DNA of 64,000 nucleotides from Pycnopodia helianthoides (GCA_032158295.1 CM063251.1:14211757-14275756), one strand, 5' to 3'. Shown: positions 12,560-24,956, counted from the stretch's first letter. Made by a program: numbers and translations. Notes: generated by a model not told the origin, from the sequence alone.

Positions 12560-12810
12560 TGCTCGATATGTGAACCAGAAACACAGGGGTAAACCCCTAC
12601 TCTTCCCTGATAAGGTGGTCTTGGTTCTTTTATGTGCACTACCATTCCTAGTACACAGGACCAACACCTAATATGCCATCTGAAGGACAGAGCAATTATG
12701 GTAAAGTATCTTACTCAAGGACAAGTGCCACGATCGGGACTCAAACCAACACTCTGCTGATCAGAAACACAAGAGCTATTGTGCTCTTAACCGCTTGGCC
12801 ACGACACGCA
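12560..12810 (-). mobile_element. SINE-C copy
   Basis: The minus-strand head (GCGTGTCGTGGCCAAGCGG, B box GGTTTGAGTCCCG) is followed by a body with AGGTGTTGGTCC and GAACCAAGACCACC. It is a second copy of the family, about 190 bp from the first and in the same orientation, and more diverged in the body. Confidence 0.8.
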
Positions 12811-12812
12811 AC

Positions 12813-12926
12813 AAATCTTAAGTGTGAATCCCTGCTAGGCAAAGTGTGATGTCACAAGACAAATCACTATGGTAATAATGACAACTCATTTCAAGATGAA
12901 TCTCAGTGCTTTGTGAAATCGACCCC
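12813..12926. mobile_element. Family I element, partial
   Basis: Contains CAAAGTGTGATGTCAC, AAATCACTATGG and a right end TTTGTGAAATCGACCCC. These match in inverted order the complete element at 61483-61634. The left end is missing. Confidence 0.6.
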
Positions 12927-15081
12927 AGTGTACACTAACACATCTCAACTGACTTAGTTTGAGGAACAGCGACCATGACTGCTTGATACAAAAACCTCCA
13001 CCCCCCCTCCTTTAAATTATAATAAATAAAAAAAAACTCACAACAACAAGTCTCATTCATGTTCTAAGGATATTTGCAGGTGATTGTACCACTCAGGGTA
13101 GACACAAATCACAATTGAGGTAGTTTGAGCATGTGTAGTGTACATGTACAGTGCTTATCAGGAGTTATCCTGCTTTGAGTAACAATCACCATAACCAATA
13201 CAGCTTGTGACTCGAACCTTGACCCCATCCCTTTAGGCATAATTAAAGTACAAGTTTATAAACTCACAAAAATTAATAAAGCTCCACTGTCAACAACTGT
13301 ATTATTCCAATGGTTATATTAAATAATGAGTTTTATGAAATCCTGGAATGCACGGGGCGTCCCTTTCACATTTGGCAGAAAACAGCGGGGCATCTTCAGA
13401 AAGCTTTTTTCCGAGCCATAGAAACTCAGTGGGGTTTCCTTCAGTCATGAGGCAGCAAGGGCTGAGGTCCAGTCACGCCTGACGAGCATCAAGTCCGGAC
13501 CACACAGTGCTCCACTTTTTTTAAAGAAAAAATCACGGCTCACATGGGATAAACATGAGAAAAGTACAGGGCCTACCCTTTTAATATGGCGCTGCCAAAC
13601 TGCTCAATATTTCCATTTGTGTTATTATTTATTTATCATTATTTCATTTAAACGTAAAATATACATGGAGAAGGGTAGACTGTATGAAAAGGAACTGAGG
13701 CCAACTGCCGGATAGTCTGTACACTGTTTGGCGTAAGGAAAATCAGTATTCAGTATAACTAATGCACACGCTGGGTACATGACAAACATGGCGGTTGAAA
13801 TGCATCTGCAGAAGCCAAAAGCCAACGACCACAAGAATCTCAATTCAAGCGTGGGCGAAAAAGGAGTATCATGGCTGTGAGGTAAACTCGCTTTGAGATA
13901 AAACAAAGAAGGCAATTTTTTTTTTATCAGAGTAGCAGCACTCGGTTCAAACACCACCACAAGGTCCTTCCAATATTATTGATTGCCAGGTTTGATTGTC
14001 CTCACTCAAAATTCCCCATTCACACGTCATCGTTCAAAATTGCAAGAAATAGACCCAATGGACCATGCACACAGACACAAGGAATATTGTCATCCGAGGA
14101 CACATACATTAATAAATCGTCCACAATGCCGCCAATCCTTAACGGACATCAAAGTTTGGAGCAACCCAAAGGACTGCCTAGACAATGAAGGGTTATATCT
14201 GACTAATGAGCCATGGGTGCCGAATTTGTGAGTCTGCTTCCCCCCCCCTAAAACCACGAAGGATTCTTTTCTCTCTTTGCTGCAGCCTAATGGTGGAGGC
14301 CCCTCTTTCCCTCTGGTGCCAGAGAGCCTGGTAACTAAATGCCAACCTGGTAGCGCTGGCTACAAAATGTCTGGTCCGCTTGGGAGACGGTCGATTGAAC
14401 AACACAAGACAAGTTCCCTGGGAGATTCCGACATGTTTATGGGCAATTAGTTACAAATTAGCGAAACAAAATTGGTGCCATGGAAAATGTTTTTTACTGT
14501 CAGTCTGTTGTAATATTTTGCCAATATTATTTGGTGTGTGTTTACCGCAAACAAGAGGCAGCAGACCAGAGGTAGACTTACAGTGGGGGGGGGGGGGGAA
14601 TGGCTGGAATAAAAACTTAGATGAATCATCCCTTTCTAGCCATGCGAGTCTAATCCCCTGAACAGAAACTCAATTTTGACATATTATCGTCAGCGTTTTT
14701 CACTTACAATGTAGCATCATGCACGATTCATCTAGTGATCTGTGTCCGTAAGTCGTACATTGCATCTACACAACACCGTGAGCCAATCGCATGCCATTGC
14801 CACCATTAATTTGATAAACCATAAAGCTAGGGACCTTGAACCAGTATCCACCCCGTAGAAACTGTCATTACAACTGCAATTTAAGCCATACTCACGATGT
14901 GGCCATACTGTAGATCTTTTTAAACGCCAGTCTATGTGATTCAAAGTGAGGCTTGTGACGCAAAACTAGACTGGTGCTATGCAAAATATGATATTGTCTG
15001 GCTGGCTTGGGATTGGTAGATAAGGAAAACAGACATAGATTGAATACCTCCGGATGCTAAACTAATACTGAAACTTCATAA
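12927..15081. other. Unique sequence, no gene recognised
   Basis: Homopolymer A, T, C and G runs occur (about 13000, 13918, 14243 and 14585). A minus-strand open frame at 13625-13960 has no recognisable domain. No repeats from the other families are seen. Confidence 0.4.
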
Positions 15082-15248
15082 GAAACGTTTCATGCACTCA
15101 GATTGAAATGTTTTTGAATCCCTCTTTTCAAAACCACATTCCTTTGAGGGGAATTGTTTCTCAAAATGTTACACATTTTCAACAGCTGCAGTCCTTTTTA
15201 CCAAGTAAGTTTTTAAGGTCATTAATTTTTGGAGTAAGCACCCTTTAT
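15082..15248 (+). mobile_element. T2 MITE fragment
   Basis: Shares AATCCCTCTTTTCAAAACCA, GGAATTGTTTCTCAAAATGT, AGCTGCAGTCC and ACCAAGTAAGTTTTTA with the right half of the T2 copy at 19920-20280. The left half is absent and the terminal CTCCCT/TTAA is eroded. Confidence 0.8.
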
Positions 15249-15411
15249 GGCCCTTTGTAAGTCTTGCACTGATTGCAGATGTCTTTGTTCTTCTCTGGCA
15301 CTTGTGGCTGTGGGCATGGGAGTTAATCTTCACAGTACCCACAACAAATTTGGACTTATAACACAGCCAAAGAAAAGATGCTCAATACTTGAGGAACAAT
15401 TCATCGCTTAT

Positions 15412-15720
15412 CCTGTTGCAGCCAAGCGGTCTAACTCATTAAACTCAAATTCTGGTGGCTGAGTCATCGGGGGAGTAGGTTCGAATCCCAGTTGTGACAC
15501 TTGTGTCCTAAAGCAAAACACTTTACTATAGTTGCTTCTCAACACCTAGGAGTGAATAGGTACCTGTGAGAGTAGAGATTGTTTCTGTGAATGATTAGCA
15601 GCCTGTGCACCCATTCCATTGCCGGTGCCGCATACTCCTCAGGAGTGGAGATGGTTTCAGAAGTGTTAGGCACTTTCAGAGGCCCACTAGGCTTGAACAA
15701 GCGTCATAGAAATACATATT
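15412..15720 (+). mobile_element. SINE-C related copy
   Basis: The B-box-like GTAGGTTCGAATCCCAG is followed by GACACTTGTGTCC and then a body with GTGAATAGGTACCTGTGAG, similar to the full copy at 49915-50252 read on its own strand. The A-box half (GCCAAGCGGTCTAAC) is present at about 15421. Confidence 0.75.
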
Positions 15721-16869
15721 AATATTAAGATCATTCTTTTCTGACGAAACCAATGAATAAGTCAATGTGTGTGCTACCTTGCCGGTTCACCAGACGTGAT
15801 ACGACAAATTGGTCCTCACGTTTTACAGAATGTCTGTGCATCTCACCTGCGCTTATTCTTGTACACATTTAAATTATCATACTTCCCTTAAACTCTCCAA
15901 GCACCAGACGTCTGGGTGGGTTTAACATGTAATAAATAAATAAATGATTCTAAATAAATGCTCCCATGAAAAATACCACTCTACCCCCCGCAAACTTGTT
16001 TCAGGTAAAACAAGTTCCACAACAGTTTACACCGAGCTCAACTCGGGCTGCATCAAAAATTAATGCATGACAAATTTGTCTACTAATAGAGAAAGAGAAA
16101 GAACAAAATGATGGAGACACATGGAAGGAGTCGGTCATGGACAGCATACGCAACGTAACCTGTTTGTCGAGTGTTTAGGGGGTTCCCGTGAAACTGGGTT
16201 GCCCTTGGAGTATTAGCATCCGATTCCATTAGTCCAACAATTTATGGGCAAACCGTCTTCTGCCTGAGTACACTTTTGTATGTCGTGGCAAGACAGTTCA
16301 TTAATGTGTAATGAATACTTAAATTCCATTCAGCTTTCCTTCCTCCCTGACTCAACCAATCAATCCAAGGACGAGCTTTATAAAAAAAAAGCAACAGTTT
16401 TGAGCTTACCCACAGAAAATGACAATTTCCTGGCAGGAGTCAAGGTGTCTGATGAGAGAACTGGGGGGGCTGGGTTCGGTTTAAATTACAGAGGAACACT
16501 TTTTTCCCCAAAGCGATACATGCACGGTCAATTCCGAGGGTGTTTTTTGACGGGTTTGGAGTTCGACGCTATTATCAGGGAATGTATTTCAGTTTTGCAA
16601 TGTTTGTCTGTATGTGGTGCTGTCCCTCGAGCTTCCTTCAGACAAGACCGTTAAATTATCCTCGCGGGTGGGAAAGGGGATCAATTCAGGGTAAAATAGT
16701 ATCGAGTAGGATAGTTAAGGTCATCACAGCCTCCCTTTAGCCCCTCTTTAAACTGAACAACTTTCCCCGGGAAAATCCTGCAAGAATGTGGTTGACCTTT
16801 CTACACTTTGCTTACCCTGGCACAAATACCCTGGGGAAAAAAGCCACTTGGGATGAGAAGAATAGCTAC
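15721..16869. other. Unique sequence, no gene recognised
   Basis: A plus-strand open frame at 16280-16654 gives 124 aa with no domain I recognise and no matching splice context. Nothing else is seen. Confidence 0.4.
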
Positions 16870-17150
16870 CACTGATTCCTGCTAAGCACAAATTAGCAGG
16901 GCACCAGTCACTAATGACATACATAACATGGTATTGCGGCTGGTAACCAGTTTCTGCTAAGCAACTTTGTTTAAGTGCTCAGCAAATTTGTTGTGCTTAC
17001 ACAATTTTGCTAAACACAGATAAATTTTGCTTAGCAAAAAAACAGTTTAGCAGCCATAATACCATGGTATGTATATTTTAGTGACTGCTTAGCACCATTA
17101 ATATGCTTAGAAGGTTTATGAGATAAACAGGTTTTACAAAATTTGCCCCA
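16870..17150. mobile_element. Family-G-like foldback
   Basis: GCTAAGCACAAATTAGCAGG with CATAACATGGTATTGCGGCTG on the left is mirrored by CAGCCATAATACCATGGTATG and GTGACTGCTTAGCACC on the right. This makes a long imperfect hairpin. The internal motifs are those of family G but the GGGCCC ends are absent, so this may be two overlapping G copies or a derived subfamily. Confidence 0.65.
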
Positions 17151-18292
17151 GGCTTGTAATTATGAAGTACTTATACATCCTGTCAGTGGATGCTGTAAAA
17201 AGCAGATGAGGTGTGATCTTCATTAAAAATCCAGACCAGCCGAAGTTCTCAAGGACTTTGTCACAAATTTGACAATGAGCTATTAGGCAGACACAGTGTG
17301 CTTAACGCTGATAAACAACCGCAATCCAGAAATCTGATAATCTCTTTTCAAAATGTGGATTCAATCATAATGGTTGGCGATTCTTAGTGCTAAAAATAAA
17401 AAAAATTAAAATAATAGAACAGAAATGGGGGATGTAACAAGAGGTGCTGCTCTTATATTACCAAGGGATTTCAGTTATTAACATTTGTTGTTAAGTGTTG
17501 TTCTAGCCACCCTGACTCACGTATCATGACAAGTTGAAATTGCACGTGCTCTATTAAGATACACAAACATGCATAAGGTTAATGTTGTACAATGATCCAA
17601 TTAAAAGCATCCGTGTAACAAACAGACATCTAAATGACTCTTAGGGGCTCGACAAATATCCGATGGGCACAAACCGCTGGATAATTTTATATGCACGCTC
17701 TCGCTCTCTCTCTTTCTGCTCACAACAATCCACTGTTCAGGGACGTCCACGACACACCGTCGCCAGCAATTTCCACCAACCTCCAGCGCCTGACAATGGC
17801 AGGGATGGTTACGAGAACCAAACCCAAGCATTGAATTACCAGCTTATTATTGTTTGTACAGTCTATTCGAAACACTCCGGCGATGTCTTTGCCGACAATA
17901 GATTTCTTACTCTAGGTTGTGCCCTTGGCTATATCATGAATGATGCCAGTAGAATTAGATTTCGTTGGCTCAAATTGAGAGAGGGAATCGCTCTGTAGTC
18001 ATCATCAGCCACGGGTCGGTCGTCCTGGCTGGCTGTATTCTGAATGACAATAAGAGAGGTCAGTGACCGGGGTATAAAAAAGCAGCAAAGCATTGCTGTA
18101 AAAAGGCTGTAAAGAGGGGGGCGGATCTAAACTTGAAGTATACAGGGAGTAGACAGATCTAATCCCAGGTTGTAAACAATCAACATCCAAGTGCAAGAAC
18201 TCTAAGGTCCTCCGTTAAGACACCAAGGGGGAAATGTCTTTGCAAGGCTGATAAATTTAGGAGGAAGAAAAAGAGCAAGGGCCAAGGATAAT
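17151..18292. other. Unique sequence, no gene recognised
   Basis: Open frames overlap at 17601-17998 on both strands but have no recognisable domain. Nothing else is seen. Confidence 0.4.
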
Positions 18293-18535
18293 ATTGTGGG
18301 TTCGAGTCTCGGTCGTGACACTTGTGTCCTTAAGCAAGACAATTAATCATTATTGCTTTCGTCCTTTGGATGGGACGTAAAGCTGTAGGTCCCGTGTGTT
18401 GTGTAATGCACGTGAAAGAACCCAGTGCACTTATCGTAAAGAGAAAGGGGTTTGCCCCGGTTTGATTGGCTGCATATGCGCCACAGCACCGTGTAAACCA
18501 TTACACGGTGCTATGTAAAGGAAAAAGGTCTCATA
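18293..18535 (+). mobile_element. SINE-C copy, head truncated
   Basis: Begins in the B box (GTGGGTTCGAGTCTCGG) and continues GACACTTGTGTCCTTAAGC, GATGGGACGTAAAGC and GAACCCAGTGCACTTATCG to the 3' part with GCCACAGCACCGTGTAAACC. The A-box half is missing. Confidence 0.85.
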
Positions 18536-18968
18536 CTTCAAAACGTAGCTCCATATACCTTGCAGGAATTTTTTTTTTTAATGTTGGAGTGTCATGAGCA
18601 TCACTGAGTGGGATTTAAGCGTTATATAAGATGCCATTTTATTTTTTATTATTATAGTTTAAATAAACTGCCTCCTTTTCCACCAAAGAACATGGCGTCC
18701 AGAAATGGAAGCCACACATTGGACTCTGGTCCTAAAAGCACACTACAGTTCTACAATATCAATAACCGAAACCTTAACAGTCCAAGGGTCACATTTTAAA
18801 AGAAAATCTCCAATGAAACACTAAAAGGGTTTGAACAGTTTTTTTTTGCAATTAGATTAACTTCCACTTCCTGAAAGCTCTTGTGCAATGACACGGTCGC
18901 TAGGATGGCTAGCTGGACACACTGCCTGACTGACGCCACTGCTGAAAAAACTCTGCGTGACCATTTAA

Positions 18969-19347
18969 AGGTACACGTTGCCTTGGATCGGTCGAGTTGG
19001 TCTATAAAAAGCGTTTGTAACCGTTTGTTATAAAATGCACATGGTTAGGAAGATGTTTCAAAAGTAGAATACAATGATCCACACAAATATGCCTCGAAAT
19101 TGCGTGGTTTTCTTTAACTTGGCGAACTAACACGTCGGCATTTTGTGGAGTCAAAAATTTGACTACATAAAATGGCCGACTGTGTTAGTTCACGATGTAA
19201 AAGGAAAACCACGCAATTTCGAGGCACATTTGTGTGGATCATTGTATTCTACTTTTGAAACATCTTCCTATCCATATGCATTTTATAACAAACGGTTTAA
19301 AACGCTTTTTATAGACCAATTCGGCCGATTCAAGGCAACGTGTACCT
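18969..19347. mobile_element. T3 MITE, near-perfect foldback flanked by TTAA
   Basis: The left end is AGGTACACGTTGCCTTG and the right end is AAGGCAACGTGTACCT. The inverted complementarity continues inward through GGTCTATAAAAAGCG, ACCACGCAATTTCGAGGC and CATTTTGT to a small centre, so almost the whole 379 bp folds into one hairpin. TTAA occurs immediately outside both ends (18965-18968 and 19348-19351), consistent with a TTAA target duplication. Confidence 0.93.
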
Positions 19348-19351
19348 TTAA

Positions 19352-19919
19352 TGGCATCGTGGCAGCTTGATCAAAGAGACTGGGTGGAAAAAAAAAGAGC
19401 AGAATTACAACAATATTTAGGCCCAATCGAAAAAAACATTATTATTATTCTTTTTTTTGTGGGGGGATTTGTTGAGATGACTGGATATGAATTATTATTA
19501 TTATTATTATTTATTCGGCATGACAAAAAGAACAATACAAAATACAGGAATAACAAAGCAAGACAGCACAGACAATAAGCCAATGGCACATGCCTGGAAT
19601 TAACAAAGTTAACTAATTATAACTGTGACTCGGAAGCCTTTAAGTCCAATGCCACTGGCGAATGAAGGCGTAATCATAAAATATCCAGATTAACCTGATT
19701 TTGCAACGCCACGCAAACCGTATTGATGGATTTGGGGCTTATGGATACTAGGGTCTGAAGCCAAAACATGACCAAGTTATGGTTCTCCGATCTGTTGTGA
19801 ACACTGTACAGCACCTCTGGGTTTTGCCCTTAACTTTTTCAGTGGCTAGCCAGCAGGACCAGTTAGCTTACTAGTGATTTCACTAGGCCCCCAGCTTTGT
19901 CACTGGTTCATATTTTTAA
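19352..19919. other. Unique sequence with short ATT repeats
   Basis: Contains a (TTA)n/(ATT)n stretch at about 19490-19512. No gene seen. Confidence 0.4.
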
Positions 19920-20280
19920 AGGCAAAGTATACTTTGGTTTTTGGGAGCCTTTCAACTGTTTTAATCCTAGATAAATGTAAGTATACAATAAAACTAACCT
20001 GTGGACATTTCAATTCAAAAGGTGGTAGCGTTTTTGAGATTTCGCCAAAAATCTGGAGCGGTAATAATCCGTAATTGGAACACACAATCTGAGAAGCCGT
20101 TTCGTGCAGAAACGATTCTCAGATGGAAATGTTTTCGAATCCCTCTCTCTAAAACCACGTTCCTTTGAAAGGAATTGTTTCTCAAAATGTTAAACATCGT
20201 GAAAAGCTGCAGTGTTTCTTACCAAGTAGATGTTTATGGTCGTTAACTTTTGGAGTAATTACCAAAGGTATACCCTCCCT
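19920..20280 (+). mobile_element. T2 MITE, complete, TTAA-flanked
   Basis: The left end AGGCAAAGTATACTTTGG is paired with the right end CCAAAGGTATACCCTCCCT, an imperfect inverted repeat. TTAA lies directly outside both (19916-19919 and 20281-20284). It is 361 bp and non-coding. Further copies are at 30425-30804 and 43159-43529, with a fragment at 15082. Confidence 0.9.
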
Positions 20281-20461
20281 TTAAGGTTTTCTTTCAACAT
20301 TGTCGTTTAAGCATCGGACTTGTAATTTGTACTGATAGGAAGTGGTTTACATGAAGCGATGGGACTCTTCAGCGAAAAATTAGCAAGCCGGACTAGTTGG
20401 AGAGAATTCTGACTGGTCATGGGATGTTTTAACTGGCATTTGGCCAGCGAACCACTGTTAA

Positions 20462-20671
20462 AGGAACATTACAGAATTGGTAAGAAAAAAACTTGTAAAA
20501 TATACTTTTTGATCACAGATTTACATAAAACTAACACGTCTAATGATGATGACAGGCCGATCGATCTCAAACTTCTACAGGTATGTCAGTTTATGTATAT
20601 GGTGGATTACATAAAGTGCTTACACTGCCAGCAACTGTTTTGTTAGCAAAAAACAATTCTGTAATGTTCCT
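20462..20671 (+). mobile_element. T1 MITE with internal deletion
   Basis: The ends AGGAACATTACAGAATTGG and CAATTCTGTAATGTTCCT are intact. The left flank is TTAA and the right flank is TTGA. About 175 bp of the interior seen in the 36855-37240 copy is missing. The junction falls in GATGATG sequence, suggesting deletion between short direct repeats. Confidence 0.92.
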
Positions 20672-20689
20672 TTGAGGGAGAACACTGCC

Positions 20690-21183
20690 ATACTTGAATA
20701 CTTTATAAACTATACTGGCTTCCTGTCAATCAGCGAATTAAATTCAAAATACCCCAACTCACATTCAATGCACTGCATGGTTCACCTCCACCCTACATAA
20801 ACGAGACCTGGAGGGCCCAATTCTCTAGAGCTGCTGAACCAGAAAAATCTTGCTTCACCATTTTCTGCCATTTAAGCAAAATAAGCAAGAAACCAGCCAC
20901 AGATGGACGTGTGATATATCTGTTGTGGCTGGTAACCTTTGTCTAGTCAGTAAGCAAAATTGTTTTGTGCTTAGCCTCTTGTTTTGCGAAGAGCAGCTAC
21001 AGCTAAGAAACTGGGCCCTATTCTGAGATTTACTGACTATGTTCCAAAGTTCGGTTTGTTTAGCCAGCTATGGGGAAAGCACCTATTCTAGCATAGCACC
21101 AAGACTTTGTAATTCACTGAAAACCTTGACAAACTCACAACATTGCTCCCTTCCAACAGAGGCTGTCTTCATCCATGGACGGT
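20690..21183 (+). pseudogene. Broken LINE reverse-transcriptase C-terminus
   Basis: Conceptual translation gives KLYWLPVNQRIKFKI, then QLTFNALHGSPPPYINET (up to about 20812). After the inserted family G MITE it gives YGESTYSSIAPRLCNSLK (to about 21183). These are hallmarks of the C-terminal part of CR1/L2-like non-LTR retrotransposon proteins (LYWLPV..RI.FK, then A...YG.....AP.LWNSL). The frame has a TGA stop just after the MITE and is interrupted by the MITE itself, so it is dead. The element is 5'-truncated. Clade assignment is by motif only. Confidence 0.8.
20813..21018. mobile_element. MITE, family G, inside the LINE
   Basis: The ends GGGCCCAATTCTCTAGAGC and TAAGAAACTGGGCCC and the TAAGCA-rich interior identify family G. 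It splits the LINE open frame, so it inserted after the LINE fragment. Confidence 0.85.
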
Positions 21184-21344
21184 AACTAATCCACTGCTAA
21201 AACCAAACAAAAACTGAAAACTACAATGAACCAAACTAAGACATTCATTCTTTTCCCCAAAATTTATCAGGAGGAAGGGCAGTGATTGTGAGGGCAGCCC
21301 CAAGGCAACAAATATGTTATGCTTGAAACGTTTCTACAGCTTCC

Positions 21345-21556
21345 CAGGTTGTATTGTAAACTCGGGTGTGATCCCTGGCTACACGGCAGTTACAGGTTGG
21401 ATGGCTTCTGACTGAGGCACCCCCAAACAAAGATATTTACAAAATAGGGAGGTGCCAGTGTAGGGCTAAGATAGCTCAGTTGGTAGAGCGCCGGCACGTT
21501 AATCTGGAGGTCATAGGTTCACGTCTCGCTCTACTCAATATGTCAACCCCAAATTG
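21345..21556 (+). mobile_element. SINE-D, tRNA-like
   Basis: The tRNA-like block GATAGCTCAGTTGGTAGAGC, then GCCGGCACGTTAATC, then GGTTCACGTCTCGC lies at about 21465-21540. The preceding body contains GGGTGTGATCCCTGGC and AAATAGGGAGG. The anticodon loop is noncanonical (C instead of T at position 33 and a mismatched stem), so I regard it as a SINE and not a tRNA gene. Confidence 0.8.
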
Positions 21557-24030
21557 AATTCAGACATTTACACAACAGACGGGCTGCAAACTGTGAACAT
21601 TAACAGAAACATCACCCAAAACGAAAGTAGAAGATTCTCCAGCCACTACTTCAGGAAAAAAAAGGGGGGGGGGGTACATTCTGTTGAACGCTTCATTTCC
21701 GCAGATAGAAGAGGAGCTGGACGTTCCACATGTACACGTACCATTAGTGCCCACGTGCTGGACACTACAGCGCCTCCGAAATCATGACAGAAATGATTAC
21801 AAGTACAGCTGGAAAATACATTTCCTAATTTCCGCACAATCATTGACAGCTTGACCTTTCCAGATCCTCATCTGAAGTCCTCCCCCCCTTTTCCTTACCC
21901 CCTAAATAGCTCCCTCCCGCCCCCGTACAACAAGCAAACACTCCGATGATCGGAGCAGTGACATCGTGATGATCTCTTGTATCATAGACAGATTTACAGC
22001 ATCATTCTCTTCATCTCCGCTATGGTGTCTTTTGAAAACCTCCCAGAGAGTTTGACACTATCCGCGACTTGATGTCTGTGTGCAAGTGGCGATTTGTCGC
22101 ATCCTGGTGTGAAAGCGAGCACAGGTTGAACTGGACCCAGTGCATCCGATCTGTGCCTTGCACCATCATGGCTGGGATGGGAGAGCTGGGGGATTTTTAT
22201 GGACTCTGACACTCCCCCCCCCCCCCCCGCCCCCCCTTACAGTATTGAGTTGTATAGAATTTTGTTGACAGGATTTAATGAGACTATAAATACAACATTG
22301 ACTGTTTTGCTTCCAGACCTTCACGATAATAAAACATGATTAAGATTCTACTCTTGTTAGTTTTTTTTATTTCTTTTGGATTTTGCTACATTAGGCTTCC
22401 AAAATCATCATAGTGGATGTTTTGCCCTAGTTGTTCTCCCCCGACATAAATAAAAGCTTTGCCTCCCTTTAAAACCCTACCAGCTCTATTCGAGCTGGCG
22501 CCGCCACCGAAAAAACTAGCCTAATCCGTGTTACAACTTACTCAATATCCAATGTCAAATACATGAAAGGTCGAGTAAGAGCTGAGTGTACACAAACAAA
22601 TAGATACATGTTGGATAGAACCCAATGGAATGATTTGATTCAAGCAAAAAGGTACGACCTTAAAGGTCCACTGATTACTGCAGTGTAACAAAAAAAATAC
22701 CCTCTATAGAATTGTTTGTATCTCTAATCCAGCTAGCTGAACGCCATGCTGCTGTCGTTCCGCCGCCGCCGCTGTGACTGCACCGTGCCAACGTCCTCCG
22801 ATGACCCCACATTTACCTTCTCACTGACCTCCCCGGGAAGAATGGGACAGGAATTATGCAAATGTGGTATTTCTGGGCACAGGTTATCAATCATAGTCTC
22901 ATTACATTACTGGAACCTGGCATTATGACGGTCGGTCGGTCGGTTCGGGAGAGGCAGAATTGCCAACTGCACCGACTGCATTATTCATATGTAACTATAC
23001 TGTAAATCTTACATGGTCTAAATCCGCGAGGAATAAACGCACATTTTGTCTTTTTTTTTAGTCATGTGCCAAGATCGAGCCTTTATTCCGTCTAAATAAT
23101 TAACAACTTACCATTTATACACTTTTTTCAGGGATGCCTCTGCGTCCCTAAATAATTGATAACTTAACTTTTTTGCGAACCAAAGAGAACAAATCACACT
23201 TGGGAAAATTACACATCCATCAAGGCTTAATGTGTCCTTCATTCATCTCACGTACAATTTCTTTTTCTCTCATTCAACTGTTGTTCCCATTCATTTGCCA
23301 ACTTTTGGATAGCATTATTCAAAGACCTTTACACTTCACAAGTTCACTATAACCTTTATGAGGAAACCCCCCTCCCCCTAAACAAAATTGAATAAATAAA
23401 TAAATAAAGCTCCTACACTGCCTCATATCCCTGGTGTTTTAATTTGTTAACCTTTGACCTTCCCAGAACAAGCCGAATGAATAGGGAGCTCAAAAAAAAT
23501 GTTCACCTGCGCCCAAGATGGACAGGCATGCATGTTCATCAACACGGTTTTATTTCGATTGCAGCACAAGATTTGGCCTCATTAATTTGACCTCCCAATT
23601 TTGACAGGGACAGAAGTGTGATGCCAAATTATCTTCGAGTCCTTTGATAAAACAAAAATCTTGTGACGCCTCGAGCTTCTTAGAAATAGTAAAATGTTGA
23701 TGAAAGTGAAGACCAACTGAAACACCAGCCTCGATATCAACGGATGCTTATTCTAGACCAAGAGCCTCTCCGATGTCACAATTCAGGAGGTTTACAGACT
23801 CTGTGCATCATCAGCAACACAAAACTACAGCGATCACCTAATGCAGGCCCGGGCCAACAGAAGCGATTGCCTCCATGCCCTTGTTCATTGCCTTGGTGCC
23901 CCTTGAAAAAGTCCAGTAGAAATTAAAATTTCCCTCACAGAGGTGCCCTTTTACAACACCCCCTTTCACACTACAGGTATTTCCCGGGAAATTCACGCAA
24001 AAATTTTGGTTTACCCTTTCACACTTTAAA
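21557..24030. other. Unique sequence, no gene recognised
   Basis: Holds C runs at 22214-22237, a short GGTC repeat at about 22930, and a fragment at about 23850-23955 (GCCTCCATGCCC, GCCTTGGTGCCCC) resembling family L. No credible exon is seen; open frames are short. Confidence 0.4.
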
Positions 24031-24415
24031 GGAACATTACAGAATTGGTTTTTGCTAACAAAACAGTTGCTGGCAGTGTAAGCACTTTATGCAATCCACC
24101 ATATACATAAACTGACAAACCTGTAGAAGTTTGAGATCGATGGGCCATCTGGGTCACGATAAAATAGTGAAAAACAGATTACACATTTGCATGAAATCAT
24201 ATAGATTCAACAAATGAATAAAACGCTCACTGAGCGATAAACTCCAATCGAAAAATTAGTTTATTCATTTCTCATCAAATATGGCATTTCAGACAGAAGT
24301 ATTTCAAGGGATGTTTTCTACTATCATCATCATTAGACCGTGTAAGTTTTATGTAAATCTGTGATCAAAAAGTATATTTTACAAGTTTTTTTCTTACCAA
24401 TTCTGTAATGTTCCT
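24031..24415 (-). mobile_element. T1 MITE, complete, TTAA-flanked
   Basis: 385 bp between TTAA at 24027-24030 and TTAA at 24416-24419. The terminal inverted repeat is AGGAACATTACAGAATTGG, exact at the ends. It is inverted relative to the 36855 copy. The interior holds the palindrome CGCTCACTGAGCG. Confidence 0.95.
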
Positions 24416-24923
24416 TTAACTGCTGACCCTGGCAAACCCCTGGGAAATTGCCACCCCTGCTTGGGAGTAGGGTTAAGATAGATAACCCTGGGGTTTGCAT
24501 CTTGAGTGTGCATTTCACCCAATAGCATCAAGTGTGAAACGAACATTGGTTGAAATTCCCCTGGAGTTTCCTGGGGGTTTATATTTCAAGGGAATAAGCT
24601 CGTAGTGTGAAAAGGGCTAAAGAGGTGCTCCTTAAATAAGGACAAACCTGTCTTGCCGATACACCCACATGTATGAGGCATCAGGCCTGCTTATGGGTTG
24701 TTCAGATCACAAAGAACGTTCACTAATTACTTAATGAAGTTGTTTATACTGAAAAATTTTGGTGAAACGACTTTTCCTTTTGGTCACACCTCTATTTGCC
24801 TAACGAAGTGAGTCAGCAATATCAATCACAACTCTGTAAACTGCGATGCATTGTGACAAATTATACACAGGATCCAGATGACTTTGCATTTTGTTCTAGA
24901 CTGGAGTTAGTGTGGGAGCAAAA

Positions 24924-24956
<33 letters not shown>

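Noticed and set aside
21468..21540. Functional tRNA gene (tRNA-Asn-like GTT triplet), with similar blocks at 35095, 44175 and 59170
   Set aside because: Position 33 is not T, the anticodon stem has mismatches, and all copies sit in the same dispersed repeat. They are SINE heads.
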